A DNA stretch of 64,000 nt from Cytophagales bacterium. GTDB lineage: Bacteria > Bacteroidota > Bacteroidia > Cytophagales > Thermoflexibacteraceae. Location: assembly GCA_004294445.1 (NCBI GenBank), contig REAZ01000012.1, forward strand, positions 88,455-152,454. Reading direction: 5' to 3'. Every line of letters starts with the position of its first letter. The stretch's first letter is position 1. The notes beneath the pieces were generated by a model. The model searched no databases. It had not been told where the DNA came from and worked only from the letters and a program-made list of their open reading frames with translations. Below, piece by piece: positions 46,011 through 55,870 of this stretch. Made by a program: the position numbers and the translations under genes.

Positions 46011-47340
46011 CAATACGCTGCACTGTTGCCGCTTTTCTTGTAGGTTTTTTGGTAAGGTGCGTAATAATGACAAGTGCTGCCGTATAGAAAGGCATCATCT
46101 GAATTTTATACCTCACCAGCGTACCAAAATTACCCGAAGCGACTCCTACAGAGTACGAGAATGCTATAGCAAATGCCAAGCTCACAAAAACAACATGCTC
46201 ATCAAAAATAACCCTAATGAGTCTTCTCAGCTTTACTTTAACAAGCAGCCGCAAAGTAAAAAACAGGAAAAGGCTTGCCTCGATAGCAGCGATAAGTGCC
46301 ACAGGGTTGCGGACTTCCCACAGGAAAGGGCGAAAAAGAGCCGTACCGACAGCCTGCGGAAAGAGTTTTGCCATGCCCGTAAGCGTACCATCATACGTGC
46401 CTAAGTTATAGGCTGACCCCTGTCCAACTGACTGCAAATAAGTGGCTGTAACCATCGTCTTATTCGCCAAATTATCAATATTATACGAGCTTTCCTCGGT
46501 GAGTTTGATGGAAGCAAAATAGCCAAGCACCAAACCGATAGCAAGCAAAAATGGAGTAACGATGACCTTAAGTGCTTTTGACTTGATATTATCTCTAAAC
46601 TTTAGATAAATCCAGAGCATAAGGGCGGGAATAAGACAATAGAGGTAGTGAACTCGCACAGAAATAATTACAAACAAGCCTATACTTAGCAATATGATAC
46701 CTGTGGGAATAGACTTCTTCTTGATGAAAACAGCATAAAAACCATAAAAAATAAGCCCTATTGACCCTAAAGTAATGCTATCTTTCATCATTCCCGAACC
46801 CCAGAATACTACAGAAGGAATAAATAAGACAGCAAGACCTAACTGCTTGGTTAATTGCGGGTAAACGTCAATAAATACCAAATAAATAGCCCAAGAACCA
46901 ATCATGCTAAAGCACGCAAAAAACATAGCAGACACAGCGTAGGTATTGAAAGACAGCAAATTGCATACAGCAACCAAACGAATAAAAAAATAGGTTTCGC
47001 TATCTCCCTTTGTATAAAACAGATTCATGCCAACATAGCGATACAAAGAGCTATCATGGTTATCTATGGGGCTAAAAATAAGTTTGAAAAAAGCAGTAGG
47101 CGATTCGTAAAAACTACGCGAGATATACCGACCTAAGTCAAAATAAAGGGTAGTATCTCCGCCACCATAATAATAATAATAGATAAGACCGAGCGCGATA
47201 GCTCCTGCAAACTTGGCTTGAAGAGCCTGTGTAAAGTATTTACGATTAATCTTATTTGTATATTTCCTTTTTTGAGAAGAAAATATACCATACAAGATAG
47301 CAAAATAAATTGGGGCAAAAATAATGTCTTGTAATCCCAT
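45955..47340 (-). CDS. Multipass membrane protein, unknown function
   Basis: A protein of 461 residues with about ten hydrophobic segments. A charged loop near the N-terminus carries YYYGGGDTTLYFDLGRYISR and IDNHDSSLYRYVGMNLFYTKGDSETYF, a pattern seen in polyprenyl-linked glycosyltransferases and oligosaccharide polymerases, but no motif is firm enough to assign one. FWGSGMMKDSITLGSIG is a further conserved-looking loop. It may act in envelope polysaccharide assembly (inference). The 3' end overlaps coaE by 56 nt in the opposite direction. A TACCTTTG -7 box lies on the minus strand at 47359-47366. Confidence 0.75.
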   Translation of the reverse strand: MGLQDIIFAPIYFAILYGIFSSQKRKYTNKINRKYFTQALQAKFAGAIALGLIYYYYYGGGDTTLYFDLGRYISRSFYESPTAFFKLIFSPIDNHDSSLYRYVGMNLFYTKGDSETYFFIRLVAVCNLLSFNTYAVSAMFFACFSMIGSWAIYLVFIDVYPQLTKQLGLAVLFIPSVVFWGSGMMKDSITLGSIGLIFYGFYAVFIKKKSIPTGIILLSIGLFVIISVRVHYLYCLIPALMLWIYLKFRDNIKSKALKVIVTPFLLAIGLVLGYFASIKLTEESSYNIDNLANKTMVTATYLQSVGQGSAYNLGTYDGTLTGMAKLFPQAVGTALFRPFLWEVRNPVALIAAIEASLFLFFTLRLLVKVKLRRLIRVIFDEHVVFVSLAFAIAFSYSVGVASGNFGTLVRYKIQMMPFYTAALVIITHLTKKPTRKAATVQRIVMPRRELITDDASVKLEG

Positions 47341-47475
47341 AAATAGCTATTTTATCAACAAAGGTAAGTGGCACATAGATTGACTTAAAGATAAACCTTT
47401 CATAAAAAAAAGCAATAAATAATTGAAAATTACTGTTTGAAAACGTAAAAATACGGTAAAATCAATTAATTGATG

Positions 47476-47483
47476 TACTTTTG
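47476..47483 (+). promoter_or_regulatory. -7 promoter box of lon
   Basis: TACTTTTG, exact to TAnnTTTG, about 105 nt before the lon ATG. No sigma-32-like element was recognised. Confidence 0.35.
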
Positions 47484-47587
47484 TGAGATGTTCTTTTATC
47501 TTTTTAAATATAGGTCTGCCAAACTCGTTCCAAGATTATTTTTTATCTATGTCAATTTGGCAGAAATTAATATGACACACTGAAAAT

Positions 47588-50062
47588 ATGGCAAAACAGT
47601 CTAAAAATAAACTTTCTCTTTGGGGAGGAGCAAACCTCCTTGTCGGCAATGACTCAGAGGAGTTCATTCCCTTGATTTCAACGGAAGAAGAGGAAAACAA
47701 AGATGAAAAATATCCCGATGACCTCCCTATTCTCCCTATTCGGAATACTGTTTTGTTTCCAAGTATGGTACTTCCTATCACTGTAGGGCGGCAAAAGTCA
47801 ATACGATTAGTAAAAAAAGCATATAAGGCAGACCGATTGATAGGGGTAGCAGCACAGCGAAACACTACCTCTGACGAGCCTACCTTGAATGATATTTACC
47901 AAGTAGGCACTTTGGCAAGAATCCTGAAATTATTGGTGCTTCCCGATGGCAATACTACTATCATTATTCAAGGTATTCGTAAGTTTGAGATTAGCCAGCT
48001 ACTGAAGGATACGCCCTACCTCACCGCAAAAGTGAGGTATGTCATCGATACTCCTTTGGATATTACCAAGCGGGAAACTAAAGCACTGACACAGTCGCTC
48101 AAAGAGGCAGCACAAAAGATTATTCGCCTCAATCCCGAAATTCCACAAGAGGCGCAAGTGGCTTTGGAAAATATTGAGAGCTTTAATTTTTTGATTCACT
48201 TTCTTTGCTCCAACGTAAACGCAGATGTAAAGGAAAAACAAGAACTTTTGGAGTTTACGCACCTCAAAGACCGAGCAACCAAACTGCTCGAATATATGTG
48301 GAAAGATATTCAGTTATTGGAGATAAAAAAAGAAATTCACTCCAAAACGCATACGGATATAGACCAGCAGCAGCGTGATTATTTCCTTCGCCAGCAAATT
48401 AAAGTATTGCAAGATGAACTTGGCGATGAAAGCACAGAGCAGGAAATAGAAAATATGAGAATGAGGGCGAGCAAAAAGCAATGGTCAGAGGCGGTTGCAA
48501 AGCATTTTAAGAAAGAAGCCGACAGACTATCTCGCATGAATCCTGCCGCCGCAGAGTACCCGATGGCATTAGGCTATTTGGAATTTCTGCTCGATTTGCC
48601 TTGGCAAGAATTTACCAAAGACAGTTTTGACCTTAAGAATGCACAGAAAATTTTAGACAAAGAGCATTATGGACTCAAAAAAGTCAAAGAACGCATCTTG
48701 GAATATTTAGCCGTTCTCAAACTTAAGAACGATATGAAAAGCCCTATTTTGTGCTTTTACGGCCCCCCTGGCGTAGGGAAAACATCTTTGGGCAAATCGA
48801 TAGCTGAGTCACTCAAGCGAAAATACGCTCGAATGTCCTTAGGCGGATTGCATGACGAAGCCGAAATACGTGGGCATCGCAAAACCTACGTGGGAGCAAT
48901 GGCAGGGCGTATATTGCAAAATATCAAGCGTGCAGGCTCGTCAAATCCTGTTTTTATTTTAGATGAGATAGACAAAGTAGGCTCAGATTTTAGGGGCGAC
49001 CCATCCTCGGCTCTGCTCGAAGTGCTTGACCCAGAGCAAAATCATTCTTTCATGGATAATTATTTGGAAGTAGATTATGACCTTTCCAAAGTATTGTTTA
49101 TTGCTACGGCAAACTCTCTTGATAGTATTCACCCTGCCCTACGGGACAGAATGGAAATCATAGAGATAAACGGCTATACGCAGGAAGAGAAATTGGAAAT
49201 AGCAAAAAAACACTTGTTACCAAAATTAAGGAAAGACCATGGCGTAAGTGCGAAGCATTTTTCCATTGATAGCCAAGCAATTATGAAAGTAATTGGGGAA
49301 TATACGCACGAGTCTGGAGTAAGAAATTTGGAACAAAAACTTGCTGCTATAGTGAGGAATGTTGCCAAATCAGTGGCTTTGGAAGAAGAATATAATAAAG
49401 CACTCAAGGAAAAAGATGTGGAACGCATCTTGGGCGTACCTATTTTTGACAAAGAAATATACCAAGACAATAGCACCGCAGGTGTAGCTACGGGCTTGGC
49501 TTGGACACAGGGAGGTGGCGAAATACTTTTCATAGAATCGAGCCTGAGCAAAGGGCGGGGCGCACTTACTATTTCGGGGCAGCTCGGAGAGGTAATGAAA
49601 GAGTCTGCGATGGCGGCACTTTCCTACCTCAAAGCCAATGCTGACGACATAGGCGTAGATTACCGCATCTTTAGCCAATACGATTTGCACATTCACGTAC
49701 CCGCAGGAGCTGTTCCCAAAGACGGTCCTTCGGCAGGTATTACCATGTTTACGTCTTTAGCTTCTATTTATACGCAGCGAAAAATCAAAGAGAAATTAGC
49801 CATGACAGGCGAAATTACACTCAGAGGGAAAGTGCTACCCGTAGGAGGAATCAAAGAGAAAGTGTTGGCGGCACGCAGAGCGGGCATCAAAGAAATTCTG
49901 ATGTCTTCCAAAAATAGGAAGGATATTGACGAAATAGAAACGCACTATACTAAAGATTTGCAATTCTATTTTGTGGAAACAGTACAAGAAGTATTAGATT
50001 TGGCACTTACCAAAGAGTTTGTCTTTTCGCCGCTAAACTTCAAATTGGAAGAGGCAAAGTAA
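47588..50062 (+). CDS. lon: Lon protease (endopeptidase La)
   Basis: A protein of 824 residues: N-terminal substrate domain (about 45-250), coiled linker, AAA+ module with Walker A GPPGVGKTS (392-400) and Walker B VFILDEIDKV, then the protease domain with catalytic S715 (DGPSAGIT) and K758 (GGIKEK). It degrades misfolded and regulatory proteins in the cytoplasm. An acidic N-terminal extension (about 20-42) precedes the LON domain. It is a single-gene unit. Confidence 0.98.
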   Translation: MAKQSKNKLSLWGGANLLVGNDSEEFIPLISTEEEENKDEKYPDDLPILPIRNTVLFPSMVLPITVGRQKSIRLVKKAYKADRLIGVAAQRNTTSDEPTLNDIYQVGTLARILKLLVLPDGNTTIIIQGIRKFEISQLLKDTPYLTAKVRYVIDTPLDITKRETKALTQSLKEAAQKIIRLNPEIPQEAQVALENIESFNFLIHFLCSNVNADVKEKQELLEFTHLKDRATKLLEYMWKDIQLLEIKKEIHSKTHTDIDQQQRDYFLRQQIKVLQDELGDESTEQEIENMRMRASKKQWSEAVAKHFKKEADRLSRMNPAAAEYPMALGYLEFLLDLPWQEFTKDSFDLKNAQKILDKEHYGLKKVKERILEYLAVLKLKNDMKSPILCFYGPPGVGKTSLGKSIAESLKRKYARMSLGGLHDEAEIRGHRKTYVGAMAGRILQNIKRAGSSNPVFILDEIDKVGSDFRGDPSSALLEVLDPEQNHSFMDNYLEVDYDLSKVLFIATANSLDSIHPALRDRMEIIEINGYTQEEKLEIAKKHLLPKLRKDHGVSAKHFSIDSQAIMKVIGEYTHESGVRNLEQKLAAIVRNVAKSVALEEEYNKALKEKDVERILGVPIFDKEIYQDNSTAGVATGLAWTQGGGEILFIESSLSKGRGALTISGQLGEVMKESAMAALSYLKANADDIGVDYRIFSQYDLHIHVPAGAVPKDGPSAGITMFTSLASIYTQRKIKEKLAMTGEITLRGKVLPVGGIKEKVLAARRAGIKEILMSSKNRKDIDEIETHYTKDLQFYFVETVQEVLDLALTKEFVFSPLNFKLEEAK

Positions 50063-50073
50063 TTAGTAGTGCT

Positions 50074-50093
50074 GCAAGTTCCTCAGAACTTGC
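50074..50093. repeat. Hairpin after lon, dispersed-repeat candidate
   Basis: GCAAGTTC-ctca-GAACTTGC: 8-bp perfect stem, 4-nt loop, 11 nt after the lon stop. Similar AACTTGC palindromes recur between genes in some Bacteroidota. It may assist termination. Confidence 0.4.
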
Positions 50094-50146
50094 AAGGGTT
50101 TTGATAAATTCTTGTCAGTTTTTAGAAACTTACATCACTTGCGATA

Positions 50147-50188
50147 AAAAAAGATGTAATCTTTGATAAAAAGGTTACATCTTTTTTT
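50147..50188. terminator. Bidirectional intrinsic terminator lon / heme A synthase
   Basis: A 13-bp stem (50147-50159 with 50175-50187, core AAAAAAGATGTAA) with a 15-nt loop. The T-rich right arm (plus strand) and left arm (minus strand) give U runs both ways. Confidence 0.8.
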
Positions 50189-51166
50189 TTAACTATTGCC
50201 AAAGTTGTAATGCTGTTGAAAAATTCTTTCATAGTTCATCATTAGCAAGAGTAAAAACTGTACCCCAATAATGAGCGAACCTACGAGCAAGTGTAGTGGC
50301 TGCATTGCCTTCGGAATAGCGAAATATGCCATGATTGCACCACTCAAAATCTCTAAAATTATCAGCCCTAACAAAGCGTTTGCCCATTTATTTAGCTTAC
50401 TTTGTATTGGTGTATTTTTCTTTAGCAAATAAATAAGATAGAGGTGCAAGCCCAAGATAAGTAATGAAAAGCTACGGTGCAGATAAAAAGTCAGCCCTAT
50501 TTTGTCTATCCAAGTATCTCTTAGCGTGTAGTTCAGGCTTCTCGATATTTGGTCTATTGCCTCTCTTACCTGCGTACCCATCGCTATTTGCAAGAGCATC
50601 AGCCCCAAACAAGCCATTAAAAGTTTGTTCAGAAATGGTTTACTTGTGATTGTTTCTACTTCAAAAATAGTATTGTATGACCTTGTGATGGTATAAATGA
50701 GCAGACAAACAATGACCAAAGCCAATAGCATGTGCAACGTGATAATGAAGGGTTTTAGGTCGGTAGCGACTACCACCGAGCCGAGCCAGCCCTGAAAGCC
50801 CACCAAGAAAAATGACAGAAAAGACAGATAAAAAATGAGGCTATCTTGCTTTCGGAAAGAAAAAGACAATACAAAAGTAATAAAGACAAAAATCCCAATC
50901 AGTACCCCTATGAGGCGATTTCCGTATTCGACCCAAGTCTTAAATGCATCAAAATCAGCAATTTCCTTGCCTTGAACCTTAAAAATTTCCTTGTAATTAG
51001 TAGGTAATTCATCAATGGAAGTAGGCGGAATCCACTGCCCAAAGCAGCGAGGCCAGTCGGGGCAGCCCATACCCGCACCTGTGCTACGGACTACTCCGCC
51101 AACGAAAATGAGCAGGTAAACAGCGATAATAGTGATAATTCCAAATTTGCGATAATTATTTGCCAT
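50189..51166 (-). CDS. Heme A synthase / COX15-CtaA family protein
   Basis: A protein of 325 residues with about eight membrane helices. The N-terminal GGVVRSTGAGMGCPDWPRCF and TWVEYGNRLIGVLIGI, then further His residues in HMLLALV, YLHRSFSLLILGLHLYL and HLLVGSLI, match the CtaA/COX15 family, which oxidises heme O to heme A for cytochrome oxidase. Enzyme activity rather than a related heme role is likely but not certain. A TATCTTTG -7 box lies on the minus strand at 51189-51196. Confidence 0.9.
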   Translation of the reverse strand: MANNYRKFGIITIIAVYLLIFVGGVVRSTGAGMGCPDWPRCFGQWIPPTSIDELPTNYKEIFKVQGKEIADFDAFKTWVEYGNRLIGVLIGIFVFITFVLSFSFRKQDSLIFYLSFLSFFLVGFQGWLGSVVVATDLKPFIITLHMLLALVIVCLLIYTITRSYNTIFEVETITSKPFLNKLLMACLGLMLLQIAMGTQVREAIDQISRSLNYTLRDTWIDKIGLTFYLHRSFSLLILGLHLYLIYLLKKNTPIQSKLNKWANALLGLIILEILSGAIMAYFAIPKAMQPLHLLVGSLIIGVQFLLLLMMNYERIFQQHYNFGNS

Positions 51167-51240
51167 AGAGCGTATTTTGTTTTTACAACAAAGATATTTT
51201 GAAAATTGTTTTTAAAAGAGAAAACAAGCGTATTTTAGGC

Positions 51241-53679
51241 TTAAAACGGATAACCAATGCCCACATTGAGCGTAGTGCTTCCCAAATTCCAATCGGGCAG
51301 AACAAATCGCTGGCTTTCGGGTAGGGCAGGATTCCAAACTTTTACTCCAAAGTCAAAACGCATAATGACTAAGGAAAAGTCGAAACGCAAGCCAAAACCT
51401 GTCCCTACAGCTATTTCTTTCCAAAAATTTTGCAATAAGAACTGCGAGCCGGGGCGTGAATCTCTGTTTATCATCCAGATGTTGCCTGCATCTATAAAAA
51501 AAGCACTATGCACAAAACCAAAAAGTTTTTGCCGCCATTCTACATTCATCTCCAGCAACATCTCACCGGGCTGCTCTATTTGGTCGCTCAGATTGCCATC
51601 AGCATCAATGAAGGCAAAACTGCCAGGTCCTAAGCGGCGAGGTCGCCAAGCACGAATACTGTTCGTGCCTCCCGTAAAGAAATATTTTTCGTAAGGCAAA
51701 ATTGTATTTGGTTTACCTCCTATAGTACCGTAGGGCGTAATAAGTCCGAGATTGGCACGTAGGGCAAGCATACTGCTCTTATCGGGCTTGAGGTTTACAT
51801 AACGTCTTAGCTCCACATTTGCCTTTGCATAGCGGAAGGTAGTCAGCCCAAAAATACTACCGTCAGCATTAAAAACTTTGTTGCTGAGTAAGTTAAGCGT
51901 AGTCCCACCGAGTTCGCCCAATACCCTCAAATAAAAATCTTTGTTATTAAAATAGGTGTAGTTAAACGAAATACTGGAGATAAATAGGCGGTCAAAACTT
52001 TTTAACAAGGTATTGCCACCAGAAGAAATATTAAATAGGTACTGCACAAAAGTATCTGTAACTTTGCTTGTATTTACGATAGTCATGTCTATCAGGTTGA
52101 AGGAAAAAGTGGAATTTTTCTTATTTGTCCAATCGTAAGTGAGTGTAGTACGCAAGTTTGCCCTGCTGTATTCGGGGCGAGTGATGTCTGTATAGCCAAG
52201 ATTTAGCTTTGTCCGAGGCATATATGCCCCAATTTTATTGTTGAATCTTTCACCAAAAAATAACAGTTTGGGAAAATTGAGTGTAGCATTTAGCCCTATT
52301 TCCTGCCCCGCGTAGCCCTTGCCCGTCCCGATAACACCTGCTTGTGCCTCAAACGAATAGCGTCCCCTTATCTCGAAAGTTTCACAACTGCCAAAGGTAT
52401 TCCTATTTTTTAGGTTGAAACCCACAAAAGGGCCTGGAAAAGTCTGCACCATATTAAAACCTGTTTCTATACTTATATCGTTGATGGGGGCGGGGCTTGC
52501 AAAAATAGTCGTTACAAGCTGATTGTTCACTGTATCGGGTTTTACGTTCACAAATTTGAAAACGTCCAAACTTGCCAGCGCGCGTTGTGTTTCTTCTATT
52601 TTACTGCGATTGTATAGCTCTTCGGGGCGAATACGAATACGTGAGTTAAGTAACTTCTTAGAATACTTGTGTTTGAACGCCAAATAGTCAATATTTTTAT
52701 AAGATTGTTTTGTGCGAACCAAATCATCACTTTCTTCCCCAATATCAGTAACCATAGTTACTCCGCCTACAGTAAACTGCTTGTGGGAGAGGCTATTTTC
52801 TTCGGTGAGGATGCTTAGTCTGACATCTAAGGAGTCTTTGTCGACATTGACGGTATCTACATCAAAATAAACAAATTGCTTCCCAAACATCATATAACCT
52901 TTGTTTTGGAGTAATTTCGAAATTCTATCTCTTTCCTTCCCAAGTGCGTCTTCGTCAAAGCGAATCCCTGTTTTTAGGGCTGCATTCAAAGAATCTTTTT
53001 TGATGACTTGGAGAACAGTGGTGTCTATAGATTCAATAATGAAGCGGTTAATAAGGCGCGCTTTATTTTCATCGATTTGATAATTTACAGTTACGTGCTT
53101 ATTTTTAATAGTAAATGATGGCGTAACCCTTGCATGAAAAAAGCCTTTTTGTTTCAAAAAAAGTTGCATTTGGGAAGCTGTTTTTACCATAAGTGAGCTA
53201 TCAAAAAAAACAGGGGCATCGCCGACTGACCGCATTAGCCAATTTCCTTTTTCAATTTTTTCTTTGAGGGCTGTAATTGCTTCTTCTTGCTTGAGTCTTT
53301 GTTTTTTAAGTTTTTTCTCTGCTTCACTTTCCTTGACTACGGGCTTTTCGTCTTCTGCATCTATAGAATCTCTGTTAGTCGCTTGCGGCGTATATATTTG
53401 TTGCAAACTGTCTAAGGTTGCCTGCCAGCTACTTACCTTTTGGTCATAGCTTTTTTTCCCAACATAATAAGCTACCAAATATGGTTCTCCGAGTAGGGGA
53501 ATTTTGCGATTAGGCTTTTGCCTAAAAAAAGGCACTAACAAATCGGCAGAAACTTCCTTGCTTCCCTTGATAATCTGTGCCTCCAAAAAATATTGCTGTT
53601 CTTTCAAGTATTTTGTACCCGAACAAGCAAACAAAAAAGTAAGCAATAAAAGTAAAAATATGTATGCTGTAGGTTTCAA
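51241..53679 (-). CDS. tamL: TamL-type BamA/TamA family outer-membrane lipoprotein
   Basis: A protein of 812 residues. The start is a TTG at 53677-53679, because an in-frame stop lies about 40 nt upstream and no ATG intervenes. A signal peptide ends in a lipobox (FLFAC, Cys 19), so the protein is a lipoprotein. POTRA-type repeats (about 100-400) and a C-terminal Omp85 barrel follow (e.g. GGTNSIRAWRPRRLGPGSF, GTGFGLRFDFSLVIMRFDFG, ending NVGIGYPF). Lipidated TamA is the Bacteroidota TamL form, implicated in outer-membrane homeostasis. A TAGCTTTG -7 box lies on the minus strand at 53728-53735. Confidence 0.88.
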   Translation of the reverse strand: MKPTAYIFLLLLLTFLFACSGTKYLKEQQYFLEAQIIKGSKEVSADLLVPFFRQKPNRKIPLLGEPYLVAYYVGKKSYDQKVSSWQATLDSLQQIYTPQATNRDSIDAEDEKPVVKESEAEKKLKKQRLKQEEAITALKEKIEKGNWLMRSVGDAPVFFDSSLMVKTASQMQLFLKQKGFFHARVTPSFTIKNKHVTVNYQIDENKARLINRFIIESIDTTVLQVIKKDSLNAALKTGIRFDEDALGKERDRISKLLQNKGYMMFGKQFVYFDVDTVNVDKDSLDVRLSILTEENSLSHKQFTVGGVTMVTDIGEESDDLVRTKQSYKNIDYLAFKHKYSKKLLNSRIRIRPEELYNRSKIEETQRALASLDVFKFVNVKPDTVNNQLVTTIFASPAPINDISIETGFNMVQTFPGPFVGFNLKNRNTFGSCETFEIRGRYSFEAQAGVIGTGKGYAGQEIGLNATLNFPKLLFFGERFNNKIGAYMPRTKLNLGYTDITRPEYSRANLRTTLTYDWTNKKNSTFSFNLIDMTIVNTSKVTDTFVQYLFNISSGGNTLLKSFDRLFISSISFNYTYFNNKDFYLRVLGELGGTTLNLLSNKVFNADGSIFGLTTFRYAKANVELRRYVNLKPDKSSMLALRANLGLITPYGTIGGKPNTILPYEKYFFTGGTNSIRAWRPRRLGPGSFAFIDADGNLSDQIEQPGEMLLEMNVEWRQKLFGFVHSAFFIDAGNIWMINRDSRPGSQFLLQNFWKEIAVGTGFGLRFDFSLVIMRFDFGVKVWNPALPESQRFVLPDWNLGSTTLNVGIGYPF

Positions 53680-53762
53680 ATGATAGGTTTGTGTGTTGTC
53701 TGCCTGCTGTTTTATTTAATTTCTTGGCAAAGCTAAAAAAAAATCTAATTTTTTTAATATTT

Positions 53763-53874
53763 AACGTAAGTTGCGTTTGCCATTATTTTGGTCTGCACCG
53801 CAGGTCTGACCTGCATTTTAAGGCGTTTTAAACGGTCAGACCTGCGGTGCAGACCGTCTTGTGCAACTTAGGTT
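53763..53874. repeat. Long GC-rich palindromic intergenic element
   Basis: Two perfect 22-bp arms (53790-53811 and 53834-53855, core GGTCTGCACCGCAGGTCTGA) flank a 22-nt centre. An outer 8-bp inverted repeat, TAAGTTGC / GCAACTTA (53767-53774 / 53863-53870), encloses them. The arms are much richer in GC than the surroundings. It is of REP/MITE size; no copy was seen elsewhere in the window. The remaining bases from 53680 to 54015 hold no gene. Confidence 0.6.
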
Positions 53875-54015
53875 GTTTATTTAGTGAGCCATATTTTGCT
53901 GATAGTAGGCAAAAATATATTCATTTTAAATTTAGCACGCAATTAATTCAATTAGTTTTCCTATTTGCATTAATTTTACAACTTTTATAACTCAATATGT
54001 AAACAAAATTTAGCC

Positions 54016-55224
54016 ATGAGAATTTTTATTTTTATTTTTATATCGTTCCTGTTTTTATCAACGGCGTGTAAAAACACAGAAAAAACAAGTAACCAGCCCG
54101 CAGAAAAGCCTAACAAGCCTGCTTTTTCGCCATATATACAGCCAAGCGGCATCAAAAGACAGTGGGCGCAAAGTGCAACTGCGTATGATGTAAAGAAAAT
54201 TTTACCACCCGCAAATGTAAGCGGGAAAGTAAAAAATATTATTTTTCTTATTGGTGATGGTATGGGGCTTACCCAGATATATGCTGCCATGACCGCAAAC
54301 AAAGGCAAACTAAACATCGAGAACTGTACCTATACAGGGCTGATAAAAACCTACGCCTCAGATGCTTATATCACTGACTCTGCTGCAGGCGCTACCGCAT
54401 TTGCTTGTGGTACAAAGACTTACAATGGGGCTATTGGCGTGGATGCACAAGGAAATCCCGTAAAAACTATTTTGGAAATAGCAGAGGAAAAGGGCTTGGC
54501 AACGGGCATGGTCGCTACGAGTTCCATTACCCACGCCACACCCGCATCTTTTATCGCTCATCAGAAAAGCAGGAAAATGGAGGAGGAAATAGCGGCTGAC
54601 TTCTTAAATACTGACATTGACGTATTTATCGGCGGGGGCAAACAGTTTTTTGAGCATAGCGTTGGCGACAAAAATTTACTCATAGATTTGAAAAACAAGG
54701 GCTATCAGGTAGTTGATAACCTCAAAGATATTACTGCCGTAACCAAAGGTAAATTGGCGGGGTTTACTGCCGAAGTACAAAACCCAAAAATGTCGGAGGG
54801 TAGGGGAGATATGCTTTCCCAATCTACTAAAACGGCTATCAATATCCTTAAGCAAAATCCGAATGGCTTTTTTCTGATGGTGGAAGGCTCTCAGATAGAT
54901 TGGGGCGGGCATGACAACAACCCACAATACGTGATAGATGAGGCTCTCGATTTTGATAAAGTGATAGGAGAGGTCTTGGAATTTGCAGCCAAAGATGGCG
55001 AAACGTTGGTCGTTATTACGGCTGACCACGAAACGGGAGGTTTAACACTTTTGGGCGGAAATATCAGCGAAGGAAAAGTAGAATCGGCTTTCTCGACAGG
55101 TGGGCATAGTGCTGTGATGGTGCCTGTGTATTCGTTTGGCGTTCAGGCAGATAAGTTCACTGGCATTTATGAAAATACAGCTATTTACGATAAAATGATG
55201 AGTATTTTAGGCTTTAAAAAGTAA
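54016..55224 (+). CDS. Alkaline phosphatase (PhoA superfamily), lipoprotein
   Basis: A protein of 402 residues with a lipobox (LSTAC, Cys 18). The first metal Asp is in FLIGDGMG (D81), the nucleophile is S122 in TDSAAGATAFACGT, and the remaining metal ligands are in MVEGSQIDWGGHDNN, ITADHETGGLT and STGGHSAVMVPVYS. It hydrolyses phosphate monoesters outside the cytoplasm, and being a lipoprotein it is probably envelope-bound. A HAD phosphatase gene follows after 4 nt, probably in the same transcript. No Pho box was recognised. Confidence 0.95.
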   Translation: MRIFIFIFISFLFLSTACKNTEKTSNQPAEKPNKPAFSPYIQPSGIKRQWAQSATAYDVKKILPPANVSGKVKNIIFLIGDGMGLTQIYAAMTANKGKLNIENCTYTGLIKTYASDAYITDSAAGATAFACGTKTYNGAIGVDAQGNPVKTILEIAEEKGLATGMVATSSITHATPASFIAHQKSRKMEEEIAADFLNTDIDVFIGGGKQFFEHSVGDKNLLIDLKNKGYQVVDNLKDITAVTKGKLAGFTAEVQNPKMSEGRGDMLSQSTKTAINILKQNPNGFFLMVEGSQIDWGGHDNNPQYVIDEALDFDKVIGEVLEFAAKDGETLVVITADHETGGLTLLGGNISEGKVESAFSTGGHSAVMVPVYSFGVQADKFTGIYENTAIYDKMMSILGFKK

Positions 55225-55228
55225 GAAA

Positions 55229-55810
55229 ATGGGCATAGACAGGGCTTGGTCATTATTCTTAGACCGCGATGGGGTAATAAATCAAAGACGCATGGACGAC
55301 TATGTGAAAAACTGGAGTGAGTTTATTTTTATGCCTCATGCCATAGAAACTATTGCCTATTTCCGACAAATTTTTAAGCATATTTTTGTAGTAACCAATC
55401 AGCAGGGCATAGGAAAAGGGCTAATGACTGAGTATGATTTGGCACTCATTCATCAGAAAATGAAAGATGAGTTGGAAGTTGAAAACAAAACACTTCTGCC
55501 AATAATAGATTATATCTTTCATTGCCCATCGCTGAAAAGTGCCAATGACATCAATAGGAAACCACAAATAGGCATGGCATTACAAGCAAAAACTATGTTT
55601 CAAAGTGTTGATTTCCAAAGAGCTATCATGGTTGGCGATACTATTTCTGACATGGAATTTGGCAAAAAAGCGGGTATGAATACTATCTTTTTTGGCGCAG
55701 AAGAAATAGCAGAAAGTGAAAGAAAATGGATAGACTATCGGTGTGAAAATTGGAAAGCAGTGCAAGAGCAAATAAAAGCACTGATACAAAATAGCATCCT
55801 ACAAAATTAG
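55229..55810 (+). CDS. HAD-IIIA phosphatase, GmhB-like
   Basis: A protein of 193 residues. The HAD motif I is LDRDGVIN with D12 and D14, motif II VTNQQGIGKG, then a Lys (NRKP) and motif IV MVGDTISDMEFGKKAGM. This is the class of D-glycero-manno-heptose 1,7-bisphosphate phosphatase and histidinol phosphatase. The Cys cluster of GmhB that binds zinc is not complete (only HCPS), so the substrate is uncertain. It follows the alkaline phosphatase gene by 4 nt. There is no signal peptide, so it is cytoplasmic. Confidence 0.85.
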   Translation: MGIDRAWSLFLDRDGVINQRRMDDYVKNWSEFIFMPHAIETIAYFRQIFKHIFVVTNQQGIGKGLMTEYDLALIHQKMKDELEVENKTLLPIIDYIFHCPSLKSANDINRKPQIGMALQAKTMFQSVDFQRAIMVGDTISDMEFGKKAGMNTIFFGAEEIAESERKWIDYRCENWKAVQEQIKALIQNSILQN

Positions 55811-55831
55811 ATTTTTTTGCCTTAATGGACG

Positions 55832-55839
55832 TATATTTG
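55832..55839 (+). promoter_or_regulatory. -7 promoter box of the yqhD-like gene
   Basis: TATATTTG, exact to TAnnTTTG, 31 nt before the ATG at 55871. The nearest TTTG is only 12 nt upstream. Confidence 0.35.
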
Positions 55840-55870
55840 TTTTCAGTAATGAATAAAACAGACACTTTTT

